Source: Setomelanomma holmii (taxonomy: Eukaryota > Ascomycota > Dothideomycetes > Pleosporales > Phaeosphaeriaceae). Taken from it: a stretch of 64,000 nucleotides of DNA. Both the position numbers and the translations under genes were made by a program. The notes beneath the pieces are model-generated. The model had not been told where the DNA came from. It saw only the letters and a program-made list of their open reading frames with translations, and ran no database searches. Position 1 is the first letter of the stretch. Each line of letters opens with the position of its first letter. The DNA is taken from contig ML978165.1 in NCBI GenBank assembly GCA_010015745.1, positions 124,001 through 188,000 of the forward strand. The letters are read 5' to 3'. Shown here piece by piece: positions 13,529 through 25,182 of the stretch.

Positions 13529-13762
13529 TCAATCAATCTCCCTCTCCTCCCGCGCATAATACCTCGGCCGTCCCCTCGAACTCGGCCGTGATCTCCTCTC
13601 CCCATCGTCCTCCGAGTCCCGTCTTATGCGCATAATCTCCCTCGTCATTCCGTCGAAGGTGACGATGATATGGTCTGGTACTGGCGGCATGGACGTATCG
13701 TTTGAGTATGTTGATGAGGCTGATGGCGACGGTGATGGGGTCCGTGATGATGTTGAGTCCAT
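13529..13762 (-). CDS. Small hypothetical protein (77 aa)
   Basis: Single-exon frame from the ATG at 13762 (MDSTSSRTPSPSPSAS). The frame stays open upstream but has only a TTG there. The N-terminal half is Ser/Pro/Thr-rich. A middle segment (DHIIVTFDGMTREIMRIRR) could be ordered. The tail is Arg- and Glu-rich (RPSSRGRPRYYAREEREID), like an RNA-binding or phosphorylated disordered tail. I do not recognise the family. Codon choice and the non-random Ser/Pro and Arg blocks make it more likely coding than chance, but it could be a fragment of a longer spliced gene. Confidence 0.4.
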   Translation of the reverse strand: MDSTSSRTPSPSPSASSTYSNDTSMPPVPDHIIVTFDGMTREIMRIRRDSEDDGERRSRPSSRGRPRYYAREEREID

Positions 13763-15141
13763 GGTCGTGAATATGTGGAGGGTTGCAAGGAAGGTAGAAG
13801 TGTAGATTTGCGCAAATAGGTGGTTGGTTCCTGCGATCGACAAAATGTGTAGAAGACGGTTTGCGTCCTGGTGTTTGGATGATGTTTGTTTGTACAAGCG
13901 GTAGATTTCGCCGACCAAATCACCGCAAGGTGTATGAATTCCAGGTTTTTGACAGCGGAACGCGGCTCGTTGTCCAGGGACGAGATGCTTTGCCCGTACT
14001 AGTATGGGTTTATCTGCATGAAATGTTAGGGATCAGGCTTCTAATCATTCGGATACTCGGTTGTTTCCGTGGCGAAGGTGACATACATCCTTGCAAGTTT
14101 GTTCGCAACTCCGACTATCGAATGGCCAACGAAGAACTTGGAACCTCACAACAAACAAGCTTGCAAGTTGAGGTTGTGTGCGTGATATTCAAATCATCGA
14201 ACCCCTCGAATATGAGCCTTCTTCACTCAATATATTACCTTCTCCACCATCCACGTCGGCTGTGCGACATCCTCCGCGTCAGCATGGTGACTGAGTCGTC
14301 ATCGCAATGATCCGCAGGCCGCTGGGAGCTCAGGCACCTGAGACCTCTGTACGCGCAAAGATCATCTCAACAGCAAAGCGGCATGGCGCAGTCCCGTTGA
14401 GTTTTGCATTTGCGTGTTTGCTGGCTATGTTTAGGCACAAATCGCGTTTGTTTGTTGGAAGGACCAAAGCGGATGGCGGATGCGAGGCGCCAGGGGGTGG
14501 GGTGTTGCCACGTGTGGCTTGTTGGGCTAGCAAGGCTGGGAAATATGAAGCAGGAGACTTTTGGTTAGGCACAATGAGGATGATGGTGCGAGGGGAGATC
14601 TTTACTGCGCTGCGAGATCTCATAGTATCACGAGAGACGCGACAGGCCTTGTTGCACTATGCGACGCAAAGAGCATGATGATGCGGTTGATGCTGAAGGA
14701 TGTGGCGTGAGGTTGTTCGTGTGGGTCGCCACACCTCGTCTCGGAAACGAGGCTGGAAAAGGAAATTCTTTGGCGCATTGTAAGCAGCAGGACCACGAGG
14801 GCTGTGAAAAGGTGATCGTGACGATGTCGCTTGCCTCGCATGATGATCTTGTCTCTGTCGTTGTACCGCTTTGGTATTCTCCGAAACGACTCGAGGGAGA
14901 ATTGTAAAGCAAGGCTGTTACCTTGCCCGCACTGTGATTCTGCGTCGCGAAAATTGCAGCCTTGCACTGAAGAAGGCACGAACAATGACTTCTGAGGTAT
15001 AAGGTTCATGATAGATGTGCTACGAGAATTGTATCGCAATTACAACATATACATTACTATGCCAATACGTGAAGGTCCATAATCTACAACCTAATCCACA
15101 TGAACATTCCATCCCGTCTCCATCTCTACACATCAATCCCC
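13763..15141. other. Intergenic, no confident gene
   Basis: About 1.4 kb with overlapping open frames on both strands (for example 14307-14678 + and 14620-15039 -). None has a recognisable domain, and the frames contradict one another. I report none as a gene. Confidence 0.4.
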
Positions 15142-15483
15142 TCAACTTCCCAAACCCTTCGCAATAGCCCCACCAATCCCCGCAATGAACGCCCCCGCAC
15201 TGGCCAGTGTACCTGCTGACTGATTCTCGCCTTCTCCAGACTTCTTGTTGCCTTTCACTGGTGGCTCGCGGCCACTTAGACGGTCGTTGTTGTGTAGGTA
15301 GGCGAGGCGCGCTTCAACTTGCGCTCTGCTTTTCTCCACGGCTTGTTGTTCTGGGGTCAAAGCTGGGACATGTTAGAAGGGTTGGGGATGGTGGTTGATT
15401 GTGTCTGGGGAGGACGGACTTGATGTGGTAGAGGTGTTGGTGGGCTGCGTGTTGGAAGCGGAGTTGGGGTTTGAGGTAGACAT
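15142..15483 (-). CDS. Small Gly/Ala-tailed hypothetical protein (94 aa)
   Basis: Two exons, 15483-15420 and 15362-15142, joined by a 57-bp intron with a GTCCGT donor and a CTAAC branch site 11 nt before the CAG acceptor. The joined frame starts MSTSNPNSASNTQPTNTSTT. It continues through a helical, charged segment (TPEQQAVEKSRAQVEARLAY) and ends with a glycine/alanine hydrophobic tail (AGAFIAGIGGAIAKGLGS). That tail could be an amphipathic or membrane-inserting helix. The second exon alone starts only with TTG, which supports the spliced model. Family not recognised; it looks like one of the short conserved fungal proteins of unknown role. Confidence 0.6.
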
Positions 15484-16143
15484 GTTGACTGATGTGGTGA
15501 CCGAGTGTTCGTGTGTTTGCGAATGCGTGCCCTCTTCAATTCCTTCTATCGTGGCTTTATGTCTTTACCCCAGGAGGTTGTATGCGATGTGATTTCATGG
15601 TCGTAGCCTCAGTCTATTGTGCAAAGAAGGCGCGGATCAGCAAGCTTCGCCATCGCCCAACGAATCAACGCAAACGCACAAAGGCCAAGTTCAATAACTA
15701 TGAAGCTTAACCATAGCATCACCTAGTCTGCAAGGCGGTGTCTCGTATCCAGCACTGCGCAAGTTGGACGCCTCGCGGGCATGACGTGCACAAGTCCGGC
15801 GCTGTGGCTCCAAGGACTGCGCCTCGTCCCGTTGCAGATCATCAGCAGGAGTTGATTCCGACATCAGCCTCACACACATTCACAGTGTTGGTAGCATTAA
15901 GCTTGTAGCTCAAAGTAGTATGAACATATACCATTTGTGTGGGGTATTGATATGGATATAGTTGAGATAGATGAAAAGTGCTTCAATCAAAATGCAATCA
16001 TAAACTCGGCACGATGCTTCACCTGGCACTGATAAGCCTGAAACGCCTTCGCTTTGCATAACTTCAGCCTACAGGAATCCAGCCTGATATTTTCATGTGC
16101 CGATTGTGTCTCAAACACTGCTAGCACGTCTGTTGCTGTTGCT
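15484..16143. other. Intergenic
   Basis: About 660 bp between two minus-strand small genes. It holds the upstream region of the 94-aa gene and the 3' flank of the next. No feature seen. Confidence 0.4.
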
Positions 16144-16584
16144 TTACGGCGATTTGATCGTGTCGGAGCCTCCGGTCTTCAAGCCCTTGACCAACTGCCG
16201 CCCCATCATCCTCTTCAACTCCTTTGCGTAGTCGGACATGCGCATCTTGGTTTGTTCGTCCTCAGACTTGCCCTCGTACTGCTTCTCTGAGTAGGGCGGC
16301 GGAGCGTCCATGTACTCATTGCACTCGGCCTCAAGGTGGTGTAGCTTTGCATCGTCATCGTGTGCGACGGACACGGAGTTGGCAGAGTCATTACGGTCTA
16401 GTCGCTTCTCTGCTGTGTCATCTGGTGGAGGAAACGACTCGTACTGCGGTGCTGAGAGTTGACTGTTGTTCGTCTTGGTGTTTTGCGAATGTTGCTGGCC
16501 GACCTTCTTGATGGATGAAGCATTTGAATCTGAACGTGACGAACATTGACGCTCCGAGACGTTGACTTCAGGGTAGTGGTCCAT
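16144..16584 (-). CDS. Hypothetical disordered protein with PPPY motif (146 aa)
   Basis: Uninterrupted frame from an ATG at 16584 (MDHYPEVNVSERQCSSRSDS). It is hydrophilic and rich in Ser, Asp, Glu and Lys. A DAPPPYSEKQYEG segment near residue 105 matches the PPxY motif bound by WW domains, for example of Rsp5-type ubiquitin ligases and their adaptors. The C-terminus is basic and helical (DYAKELKRMMGRQLVKGLK). No membrane segment or catalytic motif. Family unknown; an Rsp5 link is inference from one motif. Confidence 0.55.
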   Translation of the reverse strand: MDHYPEVNVSERQCSSRSDSNASSIKKVGQQHSQNTKTNNSQLSAPQYESFPPPDDTAEKRLDRNDSANSVSVAHDDDAKLHHLEAECNEYMDAPPPYSEKQYEGKSEDEQTKMRMSDYAKELKRMMGRQLVKGLKTGGSDTIKSP

Positions 16585-17450
16585 ATTTGGTGGATGTTTT
16601 GGGGTGTCGAGTATATTGGAAGTCGAGAGATGGGATCGTTGTACCGTCGATGAATTCGAGTTGTGTTCCTTGTTGCGAAAAGGGACGCCGACCAGTACTT
16701 AGAAGTGTGTGTGGAGGAAATGTCGATGTCGATGCCGATGGTGCACGCTACATTGCATGCAGCATCGGCGATTTTAAACACCTACTTGCTAGGCACCACT
16801 ATTCGACGCTCCTCCATGCCACAATCCTGCAAGTCATACTTCGACGTCATCGCAGCGCCATCTGCCAAGTGAGCTTTGTCGATACGCGTCCGGAAGAGGC
16901 AATGATTGATGGCCAATCAGCGATCGCTGCCCAAAACTGTCCCGGGTCTGACGACTTATGACATTTCCGCACCCGAAAACCATCCTCCGCGGCAGGAAAC
17001 TCAGCTTGAAACACCTCAAGCGAGCCGCGGGAGCGTTTGAGGGTCGGACGGCTGAGTGCACGTTTGCGGGCCGGGAGGGATGGTGGCGTCTAAGAGTCCA
17101 CGATATGATGTCATCCGTCACGATTTTGCCGTCCCCGTTACATGGACGATGGCATGGGCATTGTTGCGAGACTGCACATGGGGAATGACAGACTTTGTTA
17201 TATCATGAGGGTATCTTTGGCATGTGATGTGCAGAACTTTGGTACAATAAACCGGTATGTAAAGGGGCGTGACGGGAAGCAGATGTGCACAAACCTGTGC
17301 TGTGAAGGGAAAGTGCAACCGCGACTGGGCATCCCTGCGAGAATACGCGTAAATCGACGCCCGCTCTTTCCGGTTCTTAATTGCGGAGATGATAGTACAC
17401 AGATGGAAGGTCGCCTCGAGAAATGCGCGCGCTTGTCCAACAGTGGGCTT
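16585..17450. other. Intergenic
   Basis: About 870 bp upstream of the PPPY protein and downstream of the next minus-strand gene. Frames here overlap on both strands without recognisable content. Confidence 0.4.
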
Positions 17451-17831
17451 TCACGTCCTGACCAATCCTCTGAATTTGCTTCGCAGCTTTTCCACGCCCT
17501 TCAGACTCCTTCTGTACTCGCAATCTCGTTCCACTTCCACATAGGTTGGGGCGTCGAAGTTCCCACCGAGTCGCCTGAGTTCGCCTTGCGGATATGCCAG
17601 AGATCGCCGGGGCGACAACGTATCACCAGCATGACCGTAATCCGCGCTGGAATACCGTCTTGGTTGCTGATACTCGTACGACGATCTGAGATGGACTGAG
17701 TCGTCTTTGGTTGGTGATGTATTGGCCGGCTGTCGTGATGACGGTGGAGAAGACGTGGGCTGGTGCGAATCTGCCCTTTTTCGTGATTTTGTTGATGCAT
17801 GGTACCGCCGCTCCTCTGGAATGTCGCTCAT
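17451..17831 (-). CDS. Hypothetical basic protein (126 aa)
   Basis: Single frame starting MSDIPEERRYHASTKSRKRA at an ATG at 17831. The first ~80 residues are Ser/Pro/Arg-rich and probably disordered. The C-terminal ~45 residues (FDAPTYVEVERDCEYRRSLK, then GVEKLRSKFRGLVRT) look like a short amphipathic helix. An upstream frame (from 17979) with a possible 48-bp intron does not join in phase, so I kept the simple start. I do not recognise the family. Confidence 0.45.
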   Translation of the reverse strand: MSDIPEERRYHASTKSRKRADSHQPTSSPPSSRQPANTSPTKDDSVHLRSSYEYQQPRRYSSADYGHAGDTLSPRRSLAYPQGELRRLGGNFDAPTYVEVERDCEYRRSLKGVEKLRSKFRGLVRT

Positions 17832-18973
17832 GGACGCTATGTGCGCTGGGATACTGTGAGCACAAGATCGCAGGATCGAGATGGTAAGTAAAAATATCTA
17901 CCTTGTTGTTGCCGTTTGGAATCATCCCATTGCTCTTGTCTTTGCTTCTTCTCGGCTCTCGTTCCACTTGGTGAAACATAGCCTGCGCCTTCGTAGAAAC
18001 TCGAGTTCATTGACTTCCAAGTGCGTCTTCGGTTGGAATGCGCTTGTTACCGGACTGGTTTGTTAGGCGGTGTTGCGACTTCGATCCGTGCGTGAATTGG
18101 AGTAGTTCTCATTCCTCAAGTCCTGCACAAGGCATTATATATATGGCATTGATCCATCAGATCTCTCCCGCCTTACACGTGGTATTCGGGTCTGTAACGT
18201 CGTTGATTCGGCCTTCCCAATCAGGTGAGGATGCTCGGGTATCGGGTAGCTAAGCCCCACCCGGCGACCAGTACGATCCGCATGTGGGAACCTTGGCTTA
18301 CATCGCATCTCGATAGGGTCGCATCTACTGGTGGGAGGTCAAAGGAAAGCCGACCCAACAAGGCTTGGTTGGTGAAGACGCAGGATGGGAGGGGCAATGC
18401 AGGGTATCACTAGTGTACCTGCAATCATGGCTGTGGAGATCAGCACAAGGCTGGAGTGCAGATCTGATCCACTCCAAACGCACGAGTAAGTGAACGTGAG
18501 GTATAGCGCCTGGTAATTACCCGGGCATGTTCACTTGAATGTCTACCACATCCATCATAATACAAGCTTCGTATGTCAACCTTGACCTTTCTTAAGCTGT
18601 TTACAATGTAGCAAACGAAGGTGGACTGGGCCGTCCCTTCGAAGCCGTGCATGTCAGAGTCTAGAGATCGCCGTTCTGCGTGAACTGACTCATCGCAAAA
18701 TTTGCACCGTGCAGTCGTTCGGGCACTGAGGCACCGGTCTTTGGCGGTGTAGCCATCTCGGTTGACATGCATGCGAAAATCTCATGCGAAATCGCGATAT
18801 TGCTGAATTGCTGGCGCCGACTTGACGAAGATGTGGTTGCAAGCCTGCGTCGAGCGTCTGAGAAAGTCTTCGGCGTATAAGAGTCCAATAAAAATAGAAT
18901 CTGGGTATCTCCTCAACCTAGCGCCGACCATGACTTATGCAATGCATCCAAACGCCGTTCCGTGTACAAACCA
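17832..18973. other. Intergenic
   Basis: About 1.1 kb. A frame at 18661-18888 (-) starts with TTG and has no family resemblance. I see no supported gene, RNA or repeat. Confidence 0.4.
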
Positions 18974-20063
18974 TCATTCGTAAGTGTTTTCGTACGGATC
19001 CGCGTCGTCGATATCGTCATCCTCGCCGTTGTCAAAGTATTGCTCCGCATTGTAGTCATCGTCTGATTCTTCCGAGTCTGTCGAGACGGCCGACCAATTG
19101 TCCTCTTCGTCGACCGCGTCTGGCTTGTCGTCGTCGGCCTCGACCTCTTCTTCCTCTACATCCTCGTCTAGTTCCTCTTCCGCGCGAGCTTCGGCCTCAT
19201 TTGTCCGGTCCTGTTCGGCTTTGATCATGCGCTCAATCTGTGATACGGCGTTGATTTTGGTCACTTCGAGGACTCTACGCTTCTTCGACGGATTGCTGTC
19301 ACCTCGACTTCCGTCCAGTATGGGGCGTAGTTCGGCAGGGAATAGGTCGGTAACTGTGACCTGCATCAGTCCTGCCTGTTTCTGTTCTTGTGTGCTTGCT
19401 CACCATATGGGCGCGCATCCAGCTTTGGTAGCCGTCTCCGTACTTTGAGGTACTTTGCGGAATATGTCTGGTTGTCGGTGAAGGGATTGAAGAGCGATGC
19501 CTCGGTAGGCGCGGGCTCATTCGCCTTCCTTTTGAGCCCATTCTTCATGCCATCATTCAGGATGGTGTAGAAGGGGCCCTCGTGTATGCGGTCGCGAGCT
19601 CTCAGATAGTGCGATACGATGCCCAGTTCATGCACAGTCGGTGGAGGTGCTTGCGGAGGGGGTGCTTCCTGCTGGCGTGTTAGTGGGTGGTTCAACGATG
19701 CGCTGCGAGTGGTGCTGGTGGCTGGCTGCGACTGCGACTGCGACTGCGACTTTGGCTGCTGGCGGGACATGGCGGCTGGAACAACATGATATGAAGCTGC
19801 GCAAAGAGATTGGAGAAGCTGCTATTGTGATGCGCTTCTAGTGTTGCGCAAGACAGGGTACAGAGGTGCGGGTGTTGCGCGATAAGACGGAAGAAGGGGT
19901 GGCTCACAGGAAAGCGCTCAGCTGGCCCCTTCTGAATGTCGAGGCCAGTCAAGTCCCAGTTCAGTTCCGTGCCAGCGATTGTGACAGTCCCACGCGCCGG
20001 ATTGAATGCACCGCCTCGTCCGCCACGTCCACCACCTCTGCCTCCTCCTCGGCCCGGTGGCAT
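18974..20063 (-). CDS. RPC31: RNA polymerase III subunit Rpc31 (RPC7 family)
   Basis: Part of the Rpc82-Rpc34-Rpc31 subcomplex that helps RNA polymerase III initiate on tRNA and 5S genes. Exon 1 (20063-19908) opens with an RGG-rich tail (MPPGRGGGRGGGRGG) and GTELNWDLTGLDI. Exon 2 (about 19821-19404) holds the family core YLRARDRIHEGPFYTILNDG and SLFNPFTDNQTYSAKYLKV. Exon 3 (19353-18974) has VTDLFPAELRPILDG and a long acidic tail (EELDEDVEEEEVEADDD). Intron 2 is 50 bp, GTGAGC to GTCACAG, and gives RPYVTDLFPAELR. Intron 1 starts at a GTGAGC donor at 19907; its acceptor is TAG or CAG at 19822 or 19819, both in phase, so three residues are uncertain. Product is ~317 aa. A GACTGC hexamer run encodes an SQSQSQ stretch near the start of exon 2. 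Confidence 0.88.
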
Positions 20064-20571
20064 CTTTATAGGACTGTGAATCTGGAATTAGATGTTTGCG
20101 GAAAGAATGTCGTAGTGCGGAAGGGTGAAGCTATGGAGTCAGAAATTATTTGGTGCAGCTCGAGCCGCGGCCCGGGGTGGGGCACCGCTAGCGAACCTCA
20201 TTCACCACCCCGCCAAATCTTGCCGTAGCATTTGAGTGCTGTAGCTTGCTAGCCTAGTATAATCGATAAAGGAACAGCGTGGAATCACGCCTTGTCGGCG
20301 CCAGACATCAGCTCCTTCGAAAGGCTTGTTCAAGGTCCTCTCGCCGCCACAACGCGACAGGCTGCAGCATACGCGTCAAATCAACCTAGCCCGCCATCAG
20401 TCAACGCGCGATCACATGAGCCCAGTTCAGCGAGAACATTCTCCTAGAAGCGCATAGACGCCACACGACTGACCAACCCTCGAATCTTCAGCCCTGCTTG
20501 CTACCAACGACTCTGACCAGTCGAGCTTGGCGCCACTCTACATCAACCACACAACTCGAACAGACCTTGAT
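20064..20571. promoter_or_regulatory. Divergent promoter region, RPC31 and Hsm3-like gene
   Basis: About 500 bp separate the two start codons, so both promoters must lie here. No specific site is claimed. Confidence 0.5.
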
Positions 20572-22488
20572 ATGGCAACACCAGCAGCAGTATTAACCGA
20601 GCTCTCTGCTCACCTCCAGAAGATTGAAGCAGATCCGACCACCGTACCTAACACAGAGCTGCTTGAAAAGTCAGAACTCTTCACAAGCACACCAGAGTAC
20701 CGCAATGAGACTTGGAAGGAGACGCAGCCCTTGTTCCTCCAGATCGCATCACTGCTCCCAAAGCTTCAACAGGATCCCTCACCCTTGACGCACTTCATAA
20801 TCAAGCTTGCTGAGCCATATCGTTTCGAAGATATTAAAGACGTCGAATTCGAAACTGGCCTCGACCTGCAAGCAGTGCCTTTCCATGGACTCATTCTCAC
20901 ATTGCTATGCAAAGCGACTGCCAACAGTGTCGATGCTCAGGCTCTGGCGACCCGACCAACGGTCATGTCTTCAATCGTTCGTCTATGGCTGTGCACGTCA
21001 GATGCCGGCATAGCCACACAGGCACAGGACTTGCTCACCTCGCTGTTGCAGGTCTCCAAGAATGAGCCAGCATTAGTCTCTCAGCAGGATGCGGCACATT
21101 CACATGGCACCGGCCCAGTATGGCGACGACTTTTTGGCGATCGAGATATTGCATCGCTATACTACCACTACACATCACTCAAGCAGCTCAGCTCACCACC
21201 CTTGCCCCTGCTGAACAAACGCGACAAGACCATAGCTCAGGCTCGCCTCTTGTCATGGATACCCCGAGTGGGTAAGCTGGACTGGAATGCCCTGGTATCC
21301 TCGCACGACATCGCCGTGGAGCGCGAGGTAGGGCTGCAGGAGGATCAAGGTCTGCTCCATTACGCCGCGCTCAAGATGGTCGACACAGAGGATGACATGC
21401 TGATGCACCTTACACAAATCAATTTCTTCAGCGTACTCATCACAACAGTCAATGCAAAGCCGCATCTAACGTACGTATCGAGCTAGTGCATTACAGGGGA
21501 TTTGCGCTAACACAGTGTCAGCCACTACGACTCAAGTCTCTCACTAGACTTTGTAAAAAATGAAGGCATACACAAGGGTATCATAGACTTCCACATTTCC
21601 GAGAGCCCGAGCATCGAACAGTCCTTCCTCGGCAGCCGATTAGCACACTATATCAGCGAGTACGCGTCTACCTACCCAGAAAATTTCGAAAAGAGTGAAG
21701 AGATGCCCGCCATCCGAAATTTCGTCCACCGCAACATCCGTAAATGCGAACCAAGCACCCTCAGCATCATCGCCGCTATGCCTCGCTCAACACTGATCCC
21801 ACGTCGAGCCACCAGCCTAGCATGGGACGAGTGCGTGATCCTCGACATGCCCATCACACGCACAAACCAAGACGCGCTCAGAACCCTAGCAACCATTTTC
21901 CACGGCCCGCCCAAGGAAGAACTCACGTTCCCCAAAGTCGAAACCGTCGGCACGGATCCCAAGCGAACGCAAATAGAAGCAGTCTTCGCACGCCTCCTCA
22001 CCGCACTCGTCTACGCCCAAAAACCAACCATGTTCGCCGACATCCTGACACACATGGAAACCATCGCCATGAAGGAAAATGCACTAGCAGCACTGACTCT
22101 GGTGCGCGCACTCATAACGTCAACATGGTCCTCCGACCCCCTACCAGATATCATACCACCCAACGACCCAACCTTCTTACGCCTCATCACGTTCCCCAAG
22201 TCCGGCCTCGATCTCATCCTCGATCCAAGTCTGAGCGGCGGTGTCTTGCCATCGCTTCTCAAGCCAGCGACATCGTTTTCGAATCTAGTCGGTGGCTTTG
22301 GCGATGCCGAGAATGCGGCGTATCAGGTTGCGGTGGCCAAGTTCGAGGTGTTGAAGGCGCTGGGACGGAGGTTGGAGGAGGTGGGTGGGAGGCTGGATGT
22401 GCTTGGGATGGTAAGGAGACGGGTGGGTGAGGGGGTTTGGGGGATTGGTGGTGGTGTGGGGAGTAGGATTGGGACATTGGAGCTGTAA
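20572..22488 (+). CDS. Hsm3/S5b (PSMD5)-like proteasome assembly chaperone
   Basis: Exons 20572-21470 and 21522-22488 give ~621 aa; the 51-bp intron has a GTACGT donor and a CTAAC branch site. The protein is all-helical, reading like ARM/HEAT repeats throughout, without catalytic motifs. It starts MATPAAVLTELSAHLQKIEA and ends in a Gly-rich tail. Its length and layout fit the fungal Hsm3 family. That family chaperones assembly of the Rpt base of the 26S proteasome and was first linked to mismatch repair. I assign it by overall pattern (for example FHGLILTLLCKA and LNPxxLL-type repeats), not by a diagnostic motif. Another ARM-type protein is possible. The ATG at 20572 was taken because upstream codons offer only TTG. 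Confidence 0.55.
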
Positions 22489-23783
22489 GGTTAGGATATG
22501 AAGCATAGTACAAGGATGAATCTCATGCGGCTTGAAAGTTCGGAAATAGGACTGAGCTTTCCCGTCCTACAGCACAAGAAGTCCTCAAGATAGCTAGTCC
22601 AAATTTCGTCCAGAACAAGGCCTGCGTATCTTCACAACACTAAAGAGATTAAATGAGGTCTCGTCGTGTTGAGCGAGTGTTGCGCTGCAGATGTTGTGAT
22701 AAGCACCATATCCTTCCTTCCGACTTGCCAAGCCCCGCGAGAGAATAGATCAAACATAGCGTACTATATGGTCGACACGAAAGCAGCGAATAACAGCGCG
22801 GAAAGAAAGGAATCGCATCATTGCCGTCATGAATCCGGGAGTGGTAACCATACGATAGTGAGCGAAAAGTAGTCTGTGCGGCAATGCTCATAGTTATTCG
22901 GCTGTGTAATGCGGCGAAATATGCTGGCCCATTCAACCGTTGACCTCACTGAACACCTTCAAGATACAGTATTTTGAATCATTTTGAAATTCCAATGATT
23001 CTCTCTGTGAATGAACCTGCCAGCATAAGAAGACGATACAAAGCATGCTATATGTGCAAAAAGCGAGAGCTGAGAAGAAAAGTTGGTCACCTGCGATCCA
23101 CCCATCCCAAGCAAAATTCGTGCGCAATGAATTCTCTATGTAAGGGACGCAGAACGCTAGGGAGACACAATCCTTCGCACAGCAAAAAAATCATGTAAGA
23201 AATGCGGATTCTGCAGGGAGTGCTGCACTTATCGAAGACCATTTCCGGCTAGTCAGCGATAAGACAGCGGAAGGAAGTTGGACAACGTGCGGAGGGTAAA
23301 TACTCAATGTGAGCCGCGAGAAGGTGGGCAGTTGCTGCACGTTCTCCAGCTGTATTCACCAATGTAGTCAGAATGGTTCGATAGCATATAAGCTCGGCCG
23401 CGGCGTGCAGCTACACTCATCTTGAGTACCGGTCTTTACCAACCACACGCTTTCGGTCGTGGAAGGACGGAAATGAGAAGAGGAGCATTGGATGGTGACG
23501 CCTGGCTTGTGCTTCAGAACCGGTAAGAAGCGCTTGCCTTGACGACCTTCCTCATAGTCTCATTCCTCCTACAACCTATGTCGCCCCTCGATAGGATTCT
23601 ATCGGGGAAATTCTGCCATCGGGGCAACATAAAATATGTTCTCTCTGTTAACGTGAGAATAAGGGCAGATACTGCCAAGGGCTAGCCACACGGCGATTGA
23701 AAGATAGGCGCTAGAGCGTCGTGCCGGCATGGGTGTCCAGCGTAAGGCACAGCTGTCGAATCAACTCCACGGAGCTGCTCAGA
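22489..23783. other. Intergenic, start of the accessory island
   Basis: About 1.3 kb without a supported gene. Short frames on both strands are not consistent with coding. This is the edge between housekeeping genes and the C2H2 cluster. Confidence 0.4.
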
Positions 23784-24505
23784 TCATTGAATACCGTGAT
23801 GATGTTGCTGATGCTTGAGCATGTTGTCTTTGCGCGTGAATCGTTTGCCGCAGTCTGATTCTGGACAGACAAATTGATGACGGTCATTTCGACCACGATG
23901 TGTTTGTTTGTGTCTTTCGAGATCCAGATTCAAGTTGAACGCTCGTGAGCAGCCGGTAAAATTGCAACAGAACCGACGATGGTGTTTGCGGTTATTGTGA
24001 TCTCTGGAGGGGGACGTTAGCACTCGAGACGTTTCATGTTCGTCAAGTCCGCGATCTCCACGTACCTTAGGTCGCAACTTCGATAAAACTTCGCTTCGCA
24101 AGTGCCGCACTGGAAATTACTCGAGGCGCTGGAGCCAGATTTTGATGCGGTCGATGGTGCAGTGGCTGTGGTCGTCGAGAATTTCGGGCCTGGCAGCGTT
24201 GATGTCTCCGAGTCTGATCTTGTTGGTGGTATGGGCTGTGAAAAGGTTGACGATTGAAAGCCAAGAGACTGTGAAGAGCCGTGTTGTGATAGTACTTTTG
24301 CGGGAGTCTGAGCGGAGCGGGCCTCTAACGAAGGGTAGCTTTTGCTTTCAGACTCCTGCGGGTGCAGGGCGGCCGTCTCGAGAGGTCCTGAATTGCTCGA
24401 ATTGCACGTGAAAATTGGTGGTGTCGTTGGAGGGTGGACAAAGTCGGATACTGCAATGTATGGTCGGTGAATCACCGGGTTTACGTCGAGTTCGACTTCG
24501 TATGG
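23784..24505 (-). CDS. C2H2 zinc-finger protein, paralogue 1 of 4 (5' end unresolved)
   Basis: Exon 1 runs to 24066 and exon 2 from 24003 to 23784, with a 62-bp GTACGT intron in phase 2 that splits finger 1. Exon 1 starts near a conserved motif (PYEVELDVNPVIHRPYIAV), then ~110 Ser/Thr/Pro-rich residues. Finger 1 is CGTCEAKF...CDLRDHNNRKH (C-x2-C-x12-H-x4-H). Fingers 2 and 3 are CNFTGCSRAFNLNLDLERHK and CPESDCGKRFTRKDNMLKHQ, both with C-x4-C spacing. Probably a sequence-specific nuclear DNA-binding protein. The exon-1 frame is open back to 24583 but has no in-frame ATG. A short ATG exon ending ATGCAAG (with a 41-nt intron) would join in phase, but that intron is very short. Same layout as the three copies upstream. 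Confidence 0.7.
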
Positions 24506-24587
24506 GCAGACAAAATTGAGATCAGAGAGAATAAACCTTGCATAAGCAGATTCGGTATTAGGAAAAGAGGAGATAAGAAGCGACTAG

Positions 24588-24614
24588 CGGCGAAAGCCAA
24601 AGGAGCCCTCGCCG
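24588..24614. repeat. Inverted repeat upstream of C2H2 paralogue 1
   Basis: CGGCGA at 24588-24593 and TCGCCG at 24609-24614 form 6-bp arms, with two further inner pairs after two mismatches. It lies just 5' of the open frame of paralogue 1. It is the weakest of four similar elements, one upstream of each C2H2 copy. Confidence 0.5.
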
Positions 24615-25182
24615 GCAATCTGGAATGGAATTAGAAAGCGCTTTCTCTTGGGCCCCAGCACCTCAAGCCTTTTTGGCTATGGTGATGGGGCAAGGTAGCT
24701 CGAACAGGGCGTCGCAGTGCGTGTGTAAGTGAACCTACACCGAGCTGGCAGAGAGAAAGGCTTTGGCAGGAACCTGACGGCACTGTGTCGTGAGGTTATC
24801 TTATACATGACATGCTCGAGAAGGCATACAACGCTAAATTGGATTGGGAACAATTTGGCGACTTCAAGAGCGTAGAAAGGAGTAAGGCTTGGCTAGTCAG
24901 GCAAAAACCGCTCGTCCAATCGATGGTCGCTTGCAATGCATGTCAGCCACAGCTGCGGTTCATGTCTACCCGACCCAAAGTGAGCCGTGTTGTATGCCTT
25001 CCGAGAAGTGGGGACGAAGGCTTAGCGCCTAGCATACGCTTGGCACCTGCACTTGAGCGGGGACACCTTTCCCCTTCAGGATTAGACCAAATTGATTGTG
25101 TACCCCCAGCCCGCCTGATCTTCCTCCGCAATCACGACGGACAACTTCTTCCACTGTTTCCCCAATTCGCCAATGCTAGAAC
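24615..25182. other. Intergenic
   Basis: About 570 bp between the first C2H2 gene and the HET-like fragment, which are divergent. No feature supported. Confidence 0.4.

Noticed and set aside
14307..15039. Overlapping frames of 97-139 codons on both strands
   Set aside because: Mutually contradictory, no domain, mostly non-ATG starts; cannot be told from chance.
18440..18888. Minus-strand frames of 75-110 codons upstream of RPC31's end
   Set aside because: Non-ATG starts and no family resemblance.
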